64,000 nucleotides of DNA, taken from assembly GCA_009667805.1 (NCBI GenBank), contig CM019066.1:116984190-117048189 (forward strand), given 5' to 3'. The stretch comes from Leptobrachium leishanense. Taxonomy: Eukaryota > Chordata > Amphibia > Anura > Megophryidae. The stretch's first letter is position 1. Each line of letters begins with the position of its first letter. Under the pieces are notes generated by a model. The model was not told where the DNA came from and did not search any database. It saw only the letters and a program-made list of their open reading frames with translations. Shown here one piece after another: positions 45,414 to 55,683 of the stretch. The position numbers were made by a program, and so were the translations under genes.

Positions 45414-47754
45414 ATCTGTTATCCTTATGCTACAGTTAAGGCTCGCAAAAATCAGAATCCCAACAAGGGCCCCATTTTTTTGCAGGCCGCTGTATTGCCA
45501 TGCATCGCTACGGTAGGTTTATATATGAATTGCATGTCCCTTATTTTGAATATGACCCAATGATACAGAATGAGGCTTCATTTTTAGCCAGTGCTCTGCC
45601 GGCACCATCCTAGCTGCCAATGTATTGATGTAAGTTGCTTTATTTTGGCTTTTAGAAATGCATGTTTATGATGTAAAATAAAGTTGCAATAGATTTATAG
45701 TTAAAGGGACACTCCACACAGCCTGACCACTAAATCTTAAAGTGCTGTGGAGGAGTTTCCTCCACCCACACAGCAGACACGATTTGAATAAGTGTGATGA
45801 TGTCAACACATCCTGCATGATGACATAATCCTCTCTCCAAATTCTCACATATGCAAGCATTCTGAGAGATGGCAGCTGATGGATTTGTTTTACATTTGCA
45901 CATGCAGCCCATACCATCTTTCTACGCAAATTCTGAGGATTATGCTATTTGTGTTGTGTGTACACTATGCAATTGTGTACATATGCAAATTGTGTTAGAT
46001 AGCTGCAGTGATGTCTGCATTTTAGAGGTCCTGAGCCGAAGAGGAGAAGCAGCAGCCCAGCGTCGAGAGAAAAAGGTGAGTACTTTCAACTAATCTAAAA
46101 GTAATAGAAGTAAAATAATTTGCAGATACGGTCAGTGACATCGACTCAATTATTTAAGGGGAAAAAGGGGTGGGGGATGGTGGTAAAATTTTAATAAAGT
46201 GTTTTTATAAAGGCAGAGTGAATCAGTAAAATAATTTTATGTGTACAGAGATCCTATTGTTTTTTTTACTGAGCATGAACTATAAAAGCAAATATGAGCT
46301 TATCCAATATTGGGAGTTAATTGAACACTCTTTGCAGATAGCACTGCAGTACTTTGTGTGTTTGCATGGGATTTCCTTTAATTTGGCTTTATGCTGATAT
46401 TGCATGTATCTGTTATTTAAAACAGACTTAATTTAATGTCAGAACAAGAAATCCTTTGGAGTGCTTTGCCTGAAAATGAGGAGTGCTGTAATATTGTAGA
46501 TAGATATTTGAAATGTTGCTAACCTGGTACAACCTGTGAAGCATAAGCTCATTGTTTGCTCCTGACTTTTTATTTCAGAATGATTTCTAACTGTGCTTAA
46601 CGTTAACCTTAAACTAGAGAGATACGGGTCTAAACATCTGTTGTGTGCAGTCAATAATTACACCCTTGGACCAGGCAAAAGCCAACTGGGAACCTTTGGT
46701 AAACATATGATTATAAACCTATTTACGGAATTTTCTTCTCTCTGCCACTTGAGTAAAGTTTTGTAAATAACTGAAACTTCAGCGTGCATCATTTGAATTA
46801 AACATTCATGTGTTTAATCGTGCAGATTATTTTAATGAATGTGTCAGGATACTAAAAAAGAAACGGGTAAAATAATTTCTAATACTGTAAAACAAAGGTA
46901 TTTCTAAGATAGCACATTATCATTTTAATATATTGGTTATATTCAATAGGTTTTCAAAAAACTTTCCAGTGCTAAGATCAACTCAACTGACGGTTCAACG
47001 CTCTGTCCTCTAAACGCAGAGTTGCCGCTGACACGCACAATTTGGATATATTGGTCGAGTTGTACCTATCATTCTCTAATCGGGTGTTAACATAAGGAAA
47101 CATCAGCTGATTCCGTGGTATCAGCAAAAGCTTGTTTGACACGATCAGCCCAGGTTGACTTTGATTATTTTAATTTGACAAATACAGTCAAGTGTCACTT
47201 GTCTGTGTCAGATCAGCGTTTAGTGAATAGAGCCCTCGGTATTTGTAACCTCATCATAGCAGATAAAGTGGTGTGTGCTCCATCTCTTTTCACATAGAGG
47301 TAGTCACATGAATTGAATGCCTTGTCAATATCTCGATAGTGAATTATTTTATTCCCCACTACTTGTATTATTGCTCCAGCATTCCAAAACTTTGAATGAT
47401 GTGGCTAACAATTTTTAAACATCAAAAATATCCTTGGTTATTTCAATGTCAATTCCCTATTCAGGGCGTAACTAAATTACCCGTATCCCTTGGAAAGTCA
47501 TGGATAAGTCTGTTATAAACCATCAACCATCATCTGCTCTCTGAAGGCTTTATACAAGGCAAGCATTGAGATCTTGTTGCTGAACTAAAGCTTCCACATG
47601 ATTTTGTTGCCCAGGGCTATGAGCCACTGTTCAACACTGTTGTCTTATAAAAGGAAGACTTTCGTGGAACTGACATACATACCTAGCCTTCCACTGTAAA
47701 GTGGACCTGCCTTCTTTAGTTTAATTCTCTATTAGAATATATAACACTTCAAGC
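45414..47754. other. largely non-repetitive stretch
   Basis: TTAAAGGGACACTCCACACA at 45701 is a TTAA MITE-like left end whose partner I could not find. The rest (45800-47750) has no recognisable transposon or coding block. 46990-47290 is less AT-rich than its surroundings and may be worth an alignment. Confidence 0.4.
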
Positions 47755-47870
47755 TGATTGGTCCCAACCCTGTCCTTAGGGCCCCCTAACAGGCCAGGTT
47801 TGAAAGATATGTGAAGCACAGTCCAGGTGACATGATTTGTTGCTCAGTGATTGCAGGATTCAGTCTGCAT
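47755..47870. mobile_element. fragment of an ancient DNA transposon MITE
   Basis: GATTGGTCCCAACCCTGTCC, GGGCCCCCTAACAGGCCAGG and the following TTTGAAAGATAT..GCACAGTCCAGGTGACAT match a MITE consensus type that I know from tetrapods (CCAACCCTGTCCTCAAGGC..). Single end only. Confidence 0.5.
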
Positions 47871-48006
47871 ATATTCACAGTACAAATCAGAAAACCTATA
47901 CTCCTGGTATTTTTTCTTTATCCTTCGGGTTTATCCTGTTCTTTGTCAAGAAACAAACCATCTATACCATACTTTGATATTTTAATATGTTGGTATATTG
48001 ATATCT

Positions 48007-48135
48007 GGTGAACGAGGTGGCCAGGGAATTGGGCCACCTTTCTAATCCACCGGTCTGGAAAGGTTTAATTTAGGAACCCACGAACATGCAGTCCCCAAAG
48101 TGGTGGTGCACCATCTTGCTGGAAAATTAAGGTTG
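48007..48135 (-). pseudogene. mariner-type transposase fragment, catalytic middle
   Basis: Minus-strand codons give LIFQQDGAPPHFG (48085-48125), then a frameshifted RWIGR-like stretch and GGPIPWPPRSPDI (to 48010). These are hallmark blocks of a mariner-group transposase (catalytic Asp in QQDGAPPH, Asp in SPD). It stops abruptly at 48007. The N-terminal neighbour lies at 55435-55545, beyond the LTR-like insertion. Confidence 0.8.
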
Positions 48136-48454
48136 TGTCACGCTCCTCGCCGGCGGCGGAGCCGCAGATAATAAATGGCACTGACATTCAGCATGTCTGA
48201 AGATACTGCCACAGTAAACTGTTGCTTTATCCAGCTCTGCACTGAGTATCAGGTGCATCTCATCATACAGCCTGCTGCCTCTATTTAATAGAACCACACC
48301 CTTGCCTAGATGCTTCAGCATCAAACTTTCACTTCAGAGTGGAACTCGTGCAGCCAGGAGCCTGTTACTCTGACAAACCTGTGTTCAGGACTTACCTGAG
48401 TATCTGAACGCTTGCTTACCGGACAACCGCCTTCCATACCCCTGGACCTGTTGG

Positions 48455-48590
48455 GCTTCATCCAAGCGACCCCCTGCTTCATTCAAGCGACCCCTTGCTT
48501 CATCCAAGCGACCCCCTGCTTCATCCAAGCGACCCCCTGCTTCATCCAAGCGACCCCTTGCTTCATCCAAGCGACCCTGCATTTCCTAAG
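48455..48590 (+). repeat. 21-bp minisatellite
   Basis: Six units of GCTTCATCCAAGCGACCCCCT at exact 21-bp spacing. Frames remain open through it, producing spurious ORFs on both strands. Confidence 0.93.
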
Positions 48591-49848
48591 GATTTACCCG
48601 CGTATCACAGACTCTATCCTCCTACATATTCAGTTATCCAGTTACCTGACTCCCTGCATACGAACTCTTTCCTAACATCAGTTTTCCCTGCTCTATGTAC
48701 AGTACCTGTGTTGTCCCTCTGTCTGTAAATTAACCTCTTCCCTCTCCTGTGTCCTATTATTCCTGTGTATATTTTGCCAGCCTGCTCATTATATGTTTAG
48801 TTCACTCTCCTTCTTTCTCTCTACCTGAACCTGTATATTTTATGGTTAACTCCTTCCTGCCCACTCTCTGACCCCCCCCTGTATGTCCATAGTCAGCCCT
48901 GTTCCAGCTCAGCTCTTTCTATATTCAGTTACTCTTTCTGCCCTCAAGCTCTATATTTAATATATACAGTCAGGTCCAGAAATATTGGGACATCGACACA
49001 ATTCTAACATCTTTGGCTCTATACATCACCACAATGGAGTTGGAATGAAACAAACACAATGTGCTTTAACTACAGACTGTCAGCTTTAATTTGAGGGTAT
49101 GTACATCCAACTCAGGTGAACGGTGTAGGACTTACAGCAGTTTGCAGATGTGCCTCCAACTTATTAAGGGACCAAAGGTAATGGGACAGAATATAATAAT
49201 CATAAATCAAACTTTCCCTTCTTAATAAACAAACAATAGGATGAAACAAAGGCGCTTTAGGTCTTAGTACGGATCGCTACACGTTCGAGCAATTGGGGTG
49301 TTTCCCTCACCACCACAGTAATTGTAAAAATGTAAGTCAGATGCAAGAACAGCGCTCCTTTCGTAGACACTATAGAACAAAGGCCACACAACACCTCAAA
49401 GTGATATAAGCCAAATGGCAAAGTTCTTACACTTCCCTGGAGAAGTAATTGTTTGTAGGAAATAGTTCTAATGAAGACCTGTAGTCACAACTTTTCAAGA
49501 GCTTCCTAGCTCTCTCATGCGCACTCTTCAAGCTGTTAAAGGCGAATCCGACAGCCAGAGATGACAACGCCTCATCGACCTCTTAGATGATCTTTCTCTT
49601 TTAGAATCTCAGACAGAGAGAGAAGAGCTCACATGGCATAAATATTGTAACTATAATATAAGTTACAAAAGTGCACCCAGGGGTGAAATGTTACTCACCC
49701 TATAATGAGCTACACCGAGCTCAAGGGGTCCAGCGTATGTAGATTGTTTACGGCACAATATCTAAAAGCCGAACACCATAGCAAAGAATGGTGGCAAAAT
49801 TCCAAAATGTTAGGAATAAAAATATATATTTATTGTAAAATAAAAAGA

Positions 49849-49887
49849 GCCAGACGCGTTTCGCGCATCAAGCGCTTCCTCAGTGGC
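49849..49887 (-). ncRNA. hammerhead-ribozyme-like motif, left arm
   Basis: Inverted copy of the motif at 53195-53233, identical over the 39 bases. See that entry for the structure. Confidence 0.5.
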
Positions 49888-50656
49888 AATGAACAAAAAG
49901 AAAAAAGAAGGTTACATCAGTGATCAACATATGTGTATATATATACCCCTCTTAAACCTAATTAGAGTAATAACAGGTGTTGAGCAAGCGTTAATTTTCA
50001 CGCCAAAATTAAACCAGCGTTTTTCGAACATAGAGGCTTCTACTTCCGGTTTGTCCCGCACGCCATGACACATAGCGGGCAGGTTACATTTCCGGGTTAG
50101 TACTTAGCCAGCTTCACCTCCACTTTCGGTTCCTCTTCAGCAGAGAGGACAGCCGGATATTGCTTCCGGAGCAGGACTCTGTGCAACAAAGTTCATCCTC
50201 CGGGTCCTACGCGCATGCGCAGAAATCCTCACTTCATTCTGGGTCCCATGCGCATGCGTGGATATCTTCTTCCAATAAAATCTTACTGTCCGTAATTCTC
50301 GATAGTCCGGATGAGTTAACATCCCTTCCTGGCGCTCACCCCGAAAATGCTTACACCATGGCTCCGGCAAAGCAAAAATAAATATGTGACAAAAAGGGGG
50401 GGAAACAGAAAAATATATATGAATAAAAATAGGCAACACTATTGCACAATAACCATCTTAATGATCAAAACCTCTAAGGGTCATATATTACAAATGCCAA
50501 AATAATGCACGTGATATATTTTATCAAAAACCATGATGGCCTGATCCCTTGTGTGTGGTATTGCTGTACTAATAAAAAATTTTAAAAATCATTAAAATGT
50601 TGTGGAAAGAAAAAAACTACCATTAATTCATGACCTAAACTAATAGGATAATGGGC

Positions 50657-51394
50657 TCATAAAAAGTGGCAAATTTCAAAGTCCTTATTCAGGCCCCTTG
50701 GTATTAAAGTATCAAATAAAAAGATAAGCCTCATCTCTTCCTGATTGATCTTTTTTAAGAAATCCTCTCCTCTCCAATCTCTTTCGACTTTACGTAAAGC
50801 AAAAAAGACTAGACCTACACGGGAGCTATTATGCACAGCAGAAAAATGAGAGGATACAGTATGCTTATCAAATCCACGTAAGATATTCCGAATATGTTCT
50901 AAAACCCTTATATAGAGGGGCCTAGTTGTCCGACCAATGTACATTTTGCCACAAGGGCAAACAAGGGCATAGACAACATTAGTCGAATGGCACGAAATTA
51001 CCTTTTTGATTTTAAACGTATCATTAACACCAAAAGCCGGGCAGAATTTTCTTTTCAATTTTAATCTCTTACAAGCGGAACATAAGCCGCATCGATAAAA
51101 ACCTTCTTTTATTGTTATTGTTTTGAAGTCACTTTTCATTTGATGAACATGGCTCCTAACAATTTGTTGCTTTATTGTCCGTGCTCCTCTATTGACAATC
51201 TTTGGATTATCATCCAAAATGTCCTGGAGCACCGGATCTTTCTTTAAGATATGCCAATATTTACGTATTGAATAATTAATAGCACGTGTCTGACTATTAA
51301 AATTGTAGATAAAAGGGAGGGAGAAATTCTCCTTCTCCTCGCGTTTCCTATATTGGATAAGGGCCCCCCTATCCTTACCCTGGATGTCCTTCAT
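50657..51394 (-). CDS. Penelope-like element ORF, linker and GIY-YIG endonuclease (left arm)
   Basis: 245 codons from the first ATG. The frame is open further upstream to the arm boundary and reads LTRLRRNCTEREVFDLQA, typical of the end of a Penelope-like RT, so it is the C-terminal part of a truncated protein. Residues 102-118 form a Cys-rich CGLCSACKRLKLKRKFC cluster. The GIY-YIG nuclease starts at residue 142: YALVCPCGKMYIGRT then RPLYIRVLEH. The protein end is ICHFL and stop. Penelope-like elements use RT plus GIY-YIG endonuclease for insertion. The RT palm is absent, so this copy cannot move itself. It differs from the right-arm copy near residue 226 (LIFLFDTL versus LIFYIDTL). Confidence 0.9.
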   Translation of the reverse strand: MKDIQGKDRGALIQYRKREEKENFSLPFIYNFNSQTRAINYSIRKYWHILKKDPVLQDILDDNPKIVNRGARTIKQQIVRSHVHQMKSDFKTITIKEGFYRCGLCSACKRLKLKRKFCPAFGVNDTFKIKKVISCHSTNVVYALVCPCGKMYIGRTTRPLYIRVLEHIRNILRGFDKHTVSSHFSAVHNSSRVGLVFFALRKVERDWRGEDFLKKINQEEMRLIFLFDTLIPRGLNKDFEICHFL

Positions 51395-51510
51395 AACCTC
51401 TAACAGATTTTTCTCTTTATATCCCTTTTTCTTAAAATCACCAATTAGCTTATTTGCTTGAAGATCAAAAACTTCCCTCTCTGTGCAATTTCTTCTTAAT
51501 CTGGTGAGTT

Positions 51511-51577
51511 ATATATATCTTATATAGAATCTACAAGCTGCCACGCTTCGGCGTGGCTTAAAAGTGTCCCAAAAGTC
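51511..51577. other. spacer of the palindrome with a TTCG hairpin
   Basis: It contains GCCACGC-TTCG-GCGTGGC at 51540-51557, a 7-bp stem with a C(UUCG)G-type loop, plus an AT-rich TATATATATCTTATATAG. This short unique segment marks where the two truncated copies were joined. Confidence 0.8.
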
Positions 51578-51693
51578 AACTCACCAGATTAAGAAGAAAT
51601 TGCACAGAGAGGGAAGTTTTTGATCTTCAAGCAAATAAGCTAATTGGTGATTTTAAGAAAAAGGGATATAAAGAGAAAAATCTGTTAGAGGTT

Positions 51694-52431
51694 ATGAAGG
51701 ACATCCAGGGTAAGGATAGGGGGGCCCTTATCCAATATAGGAAACGCGAGGAGAAGGAGAATTTCTCCCTCCCTTTTATCTACAATTTTAATAGTCAGAC
51801 ACGTGCTATTAATTATTCAATACGTAAATATTGGCATATCTTAAAGAAAGATCCGGTGCTCCAGGACATTTTGGATGATAATCCAAAGATTGTCAATAGA
51901 GGAGCACGGACAATAAAGCAACAAATTGTTAGGAGCCATGTTCATCAAATGAAAAGTGACTTCAAAACAATAACAATAAAAGAAGGTTTTTATCGATGCG
52001 GCTTATGTTCCGCTTGTAAGAGATTAAAATTGAAAAGAAAATTCTGCCCGGCTTTTGGTGTTAATGATACGTTTAAAATCAAAAAGGTAATTTCGTGCCA
52101 TTCGACTAATGTTGTCTATGCCCTTGTTTGCCCTTGTGGCAAAATGTACATTGGTCGGACAACTAGGCCCCTCTATATAAGGGTTTTAGAACATATTCGG
52201 AATATCTTACGTGGATTTGATAAGCATACTGTATCCTCTCATTTTTCTGCTGTGCATAATAGCTCCCGTGTAGGTCTAGTCTTTTTTGCTTTACGTAAAG
52301 TCGAAAGAGATTGGAGAGGAGAGGATTTCTTAAAAAAGATCAATCAGGAAGAGATGAGGCTTATCTTTTATATTGATACTTTAATACCAAGGGGCCTGAA
52401 TAAGGACTTTGAAATTTGCCACTTTTTATGA
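51694..52431 (+). CDS. Penelope-like element ORF, linker and GIY-YIG endonuclease (right arm)
   Basis: Second, inverted copy of the ORF at 50657-51394, also 245 codons from the first ATG. The in-frame upstream extension runs to a TAA in the spacer at 51559-51561. Same Cys cluster and GIY-YIG blocks. Only the residue pair near 226 differs in the translation, so the two arms are recent or have been kept alike by gene conversion. Intact frames here show how young the insertion is compared with the Tc1, mariner and LTR layers around it. Confidence 0.9.
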   Translation: MKDIQGKDRGALIQYRKREEKENFSLPFIYNFNSQTRAINYSIRKYWHILKKDPVLQDILDDNPKIVNRGARTIKQQIVRSHVHQMKSDFKTITIKEGFYRCGLCSACKRLKLKRKFCPAFGVNDTFKIKKVISCHSTNVVYALVCPCGKMYIGRTTRPLYIRVLEHIRNILRGFDKHTVSSHFSAVHNSSRVGLVFFALRKVERDWRGEDFLKKINQEEMRLIFYIDTLIPRGLNKDFEICHFL

Positions 52432-53194
52432 GCCCATTATCCTATTAGTTTAGGTCATGAATTAATGGTAGTTTTTTTCTTTCCACAACATTTTAATGAT
52501 TTTTAACATTTTTTATTAGTACAGCAATACCACACACAGGGATCAGGCCATCATGGTTTTTGATAAAATATATCACGTGCATTATTTTGCATTTGTAATA
52601 TATGACCTTAGAGGTTTTGATCATTAAGATGGTTATTGTGCAATAGTGTTGCCTATTTTTATTCATATATATTTTTCTGTTTCCCCCCTTTTTGTCACAT
52701 ATTTTTTTTGCTTTGCCGGAGCCATGGTTGTAAGCATTTTCGGGTGAGCGCCAGGAAGGGATGTTAACTCATCCGGACTATCGAGAATTACGGACAGTAA
52801 GATTTTATTGGAAGAAGATATCCACGCATGCGCATGGGACCCAGAATGAAGTGAGGATTTCTGCGCATGCGCGTAGGACCCGGAGGATGAACTTTGTTGC
52901 ACAGAGTCCTGCTCCGGAAGCAATATCCGGCTGTCCTCTCTGCTGAAGAGGAACCGAAAGTGGAGGTGAAGCTGGCTAAGTACTAACCCGGAAATGTAAC
53001 CTGCCCGCTATGTGTCATGGCGTGCGGGACAAACCGGAAGTAGAAGCCTCTATGTTCGAAAAACGCTGGTTTAATTTTGGCGCGAAAATTAACGCTTGCT
53101 CAACACCTGTTATTACTCTAATTAGGTTTAAGAGGGGTATATATATACACATATGTTGATCACTGATGTAACCTTCTTTTTCTTTTTGTTCATT

Positions 53195-53233
53195 GCCACT
53201 GAGGAAGCGCTTGATGCGCGAAACGCGTCTGGC
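53195..53233 (+). ncRNA. hammerhead-ribozyme-like motif, right arm
   Basis: Order: GCCA (53195-53198), CTGAGGA core (53199-53205), one A, GCGC, loop TTGAT, GCGC (stem II), GAAA core (53220-53223), CGCG, TC, TGGC (53230-53233). GCCA pairs with TGGC as stem I. CGCG is self-complementary and could pair between two copies as stem III, as in minimal dimeric hammerheads. The cleavage triplet would be GTC. Penelope-like elements are known to carry hammerheads. The extra A before stem II departs from the canonical core, so activity is uncertain. Confidence 0.55.
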
Positions 53234-53761
53234 TCTTTTTATTTTACAATAAATATATATTTTTATTCCTAACATTTTGGAATTTTGCCACCATTCTTTG
53301 CTATGGTGTTCGGCTTTTAGATATTGTGCCGTAAACAATCTACATACGCTGGACCCCTTGAGCTCGGTGTAGCTCATTATAGGGTGAGTAACATTTCACC
53401 CCTGGGTGCACTTTTGTAACTTATATTATAGTTACAATATTATGCCATGTGAGCTCTTCTCTCTCTGTCTGAGATTCTAAAAGAGAAAGATCATCTAAGA
53501 GGTCGATGAGGCGTTGTCATCTCTGGCTGTCGGATTCGCCTTTAACAGCTTGAAGAGTGCGCATGAGAGAGCTAGGAAGCTCTTGAAAAGTTGTGACTAC
53601 AGGTCTTCATTAGAACTATTTCCTACAAACAATTACTTCTCCAGGGAAGTGTAAGAACTTTGCCATTTGGCTTATATCACTTTGAGGTGTTGTGTGGCCT
53701 TTGTTCTATAGTGTCTACGAAAGGAGCGCTGTTCTTGCATCTGACTTACATTTTTCCCTTC

Positions 53762-54789
53762 TTAATACTTGGTTGCAAATCCTTTGCAGTCAATCACAGC
53801 CTGAAGTATGGAACGCATATACATCACCAGACGCTGGGTTTCATCCCTGGTGATGCTCTGCCAGGCCTCTACTGCAACAGTCTTCAGTTCCTGCTTGTTC
53901 TTGGGGCATTTTCCCTTCAGTTTTGTCTTCAGCAAGGGAAATGCATGCTCAATGGGATTCAGGTCAGGTGATTGACTTGGCCATTGCATAACATTCCACT
54001 TCTGTCCCTTCAAAAACTCTTTGGTTGCTTTTGTAGTATGCTTTGGGTCATTGTCCATCTGCACTGTGAAGCGCCGTCCAATGTGTTCTGCAGCATTTGG
54101 CTGAATGTGAGCAGATAATATTGCCCGAAACACTTCAGAATTCATCCTGCTGCTTTTGTCAGCAGTCACATCATCAATAAATACAAGAGAACCAGTTCCT
54201 TTGGCAGCCATACATGCCCACGACATGACACTACCACCACCATGCTTCACTGATGAGGTAGTATGCTTAGGATCGTGAGCAGTTCCTTTCCTTCTCCATT
54301 CTCTTCCCATCACTCTGGTACAAGTTGATCTTGGTCTCATCTGTCCATAGGATCTTGTTCCAGAACTGTGAAGGCTTTGTTAGGTGTTGTTTGGCAAACT
54401 CTAATCTGGCCTTCATGTTTTTGAGGCTCACCAATGGTTTACATCTTGTGGTGAACCCTCTGTATTCACTCTGGTGAAGTCTTCTCTTGATTGTTGACTT
54501 TGACACACATACACCTACCTCCTGGAGAGTGTTCTTGATCTGGCCAACTGTTGTGAAGGGTGTTTTCTTCACCAGGGAAAGACTTCTTCATTCATCCACC
54601 ACAGTTGTTTTCCATGGTCTCCCGGGTCTTTTGGTGTTGCTGAGCTCACCGGTGCGTTCCTTCTTTTTGAGAATGTTCCAAACAGTTGTTTTGGCCACGC
54701 CTAATGTTCTTGCTATCTCTCTGATGGGTTTGTTTCTTCAGCCTAATGATGGCTTGCTTCACTGACAGTGAAGGCTCTTTGGATCTCAT
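53762..54789 (-). pseudogene. Tc1-type transposase (DD34E), frameshifted
   Basis: Start MRSKEPSLSVKQAIIRLKKQ at 54787-54789 (minus strand). The helix-turn-helix part is frameshifted. Then FTTVGQIKNTLQEVGVCVSK, TIKRRLHQSEYRGFTTRCKP, and the first catalytic Asp in ILWTDETKINLY. After another shift: KHGGGSVMSWACM, the second Asp in FTVQMDNDPKHTTKATKEF, and Glu in WPSQSPDLNPIEHAFPLLK. The spacing between second Asp and Glu is 34 residues, so DD34E. It ends GFATKY and stop at 53762-53764. The three catalytic residues survive, but at least two frameshifts and a damaged N-terminus make it inactive. Confidence 0.92.
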
Positions 54790-55434
54790 CTTGAGAGTTG
54801 ACAGCAACTGATTCCAAATGCAAATAGCACACTTGAAATTAACTCTGGGCCTTTTATCTGCACATTGTAATTGGGGTAATGAGGGAATATCACACACCTG
54901 GCCATGGAACAGCTGAGAAGCCAATTGTCCCATTACTTTTGGTCCCTTAACAAGTGGGAGGCACATCTGCAAACTGCTGTAAGTCCTACACCGTTCACCT
55001 GAGTTGGATGTACATACCCTCAAATTAAAGCTGACAGTCTGCAGTTAAAGCACGTTGTGTTTGTTTCATTCCAATTCCATTGTGGTGGTGTATAGAGCCA
55101 AAGATGTTAGAATTGTGTTGATGTCCCAATATTTCTGGACCTGACTGTAGTTGTTCTAGTCCCATCCAGCCTGCTCATTCTGTTTACTTCACTCTCCTCC
55201 TTTCTCTGCCTAGAACCTGTATATCTTATGGTTAACCCCTTCTTGTCCACTGGTTTCTCTTGTTATATGTTAGTCCTCCCTTTTCCTATGTTATCCCTCA
55301 TCCATGTTCTGTGGTACAACTAAATAAACCCCCTTTTATCAATTGAACCTATTGCCTCCTTGTGTCACTGCACCTCTGAGCTCGCACCCTCACCCGCCTG
55401 ACCTGGCTGAATGTAACAGATTGGTTGAAGGTCA

Positions 55435-55545
55435 TGTAGTTGTGGTGTCACATATTCAGTCTAAAAGGTAAACATTTGCAGTAATTGATGTCTCGCGTTA
55501 GAAAAACGGACCAATGATTCCATTGCACATGATCCCACAACACAC
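55435..55545 (-). pseudogene. mariner-type transposase fragment, upstream of the catalytic middle
   Basis: The minus strand reads NVCCGIMCNGIIGPFF, then a stop and RETSITANVYLLD, which in mariner-type transposases directly precedes the LIFQQDGAPPHF block now at 48085-48125. Removing the LTR-like element joins them. Confidence 0.75.
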
Positions 55546-55683
55546 ATTCATCTAAAGCAGAGGATCACTGTTGCCATTGCCACCATTGATGAGGGTATGC
55601 TACAGCAAACATGGCAAGAAATCGAGTACCGTATTGATGTGCTTTGTGCAACTAATGGTGCCCATATAGAGGTGATTTAAATG
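55546..55683 (+). pseudogene. mariner-type transposase C-terminus, inverted
   Basis: Plus-strand codons encode KQRITVAIATIDEGMLQQTW and QEIEYRIDVLCATNGAHIEV then stop (TAA at about 55679). This is the C-terminal end of the same transposase type but on the opposite strand to its other two pieces, so an inversion has occurred with a junction near 55546. Confidence 0.8.

Larger units (their letters stand above)
49228..53752. mobile_element. Penelope-like element inserted as a head-to-head palindrome
   Basis: A 15-bp target duplication TTTCCCTTCTTAATA flanks it (49213-49227 and 53753-53767) within the Tc1 element, overlapping the Tc1 transposase stop codon. Between them are two inverted arms, 49326-51510 and 51578-53755, nearly identical over about 2.18 kb and separated by a 67-bp spacer. 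An extra ~98 bp (49228-49325) occurs at the left only. Each arm carries the 3' part of a Penelope-like ORF reading outward, a 3' region, a hammerhead-like motif and an AATAAA-containing end. Confidence 0.9.
48967..55147 (-). mobile_element. Tc1/mariner element with ~200-bp TIRs, split by a Penelope-like insertion
   Basis: CAGTCAGGTCCAGAAATATT at the left and AATATTTCTGGACCTGACTG at the right, each followed inward by about 200 bp of matching inverted repeat (GTTGGATGTACATACCCTCA and others), flanked by TA (48965-48966 and 55148-55149). Own length is about 1.66 kb once 49228-53752 is removed, the usual size for Tc1. The transposase relic is on the minus strand. Confidence 0.95.
48136..55434 (+). 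mobile_element. LTR-like element (probable solo LTR) with nested Tc1 and Penelope-like insertions
   Basis: It splits the mariner relic. The 5-bp repeat GGTTG at 48131-48135 and 55435-55439 flanks it. It starts TGTCACGCTCCTCG. The right end reads GAATGTAACAGATT. A canonical end TGTAACA would leave GATTG as an imperfect duplication. AACTAAATAAACC at 55318-55330 supplies a poly(A) signal about 100 bp before the end, as in an LTR. Own sequence is about 1.1 kb (48136-48966 plus 55150-55434). Both halves contain a CCAGCCTGCTCATT..TTATGGTTAAC segment (48778-48850 and 55167-55240). Confidence 0.6.

Noticed and set aside
49326..53755. Palindrome as a possible assembly artefact
   Set aside because: A single target duplication flanks the whole, the arms differ at a few positions, the spacer is unique and one side has an extra 98 bp. 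These favour a real insertion, though long reads would settle it.
48136..55434. Full-length LTR retrotransposon spanning 7.3 kb
   Set aside because: The bulk is Tc1 and Penelope-like DNA. No gag, protease, RT or integrase coding belongs to the outer element, so a solo LTR is the better reading.
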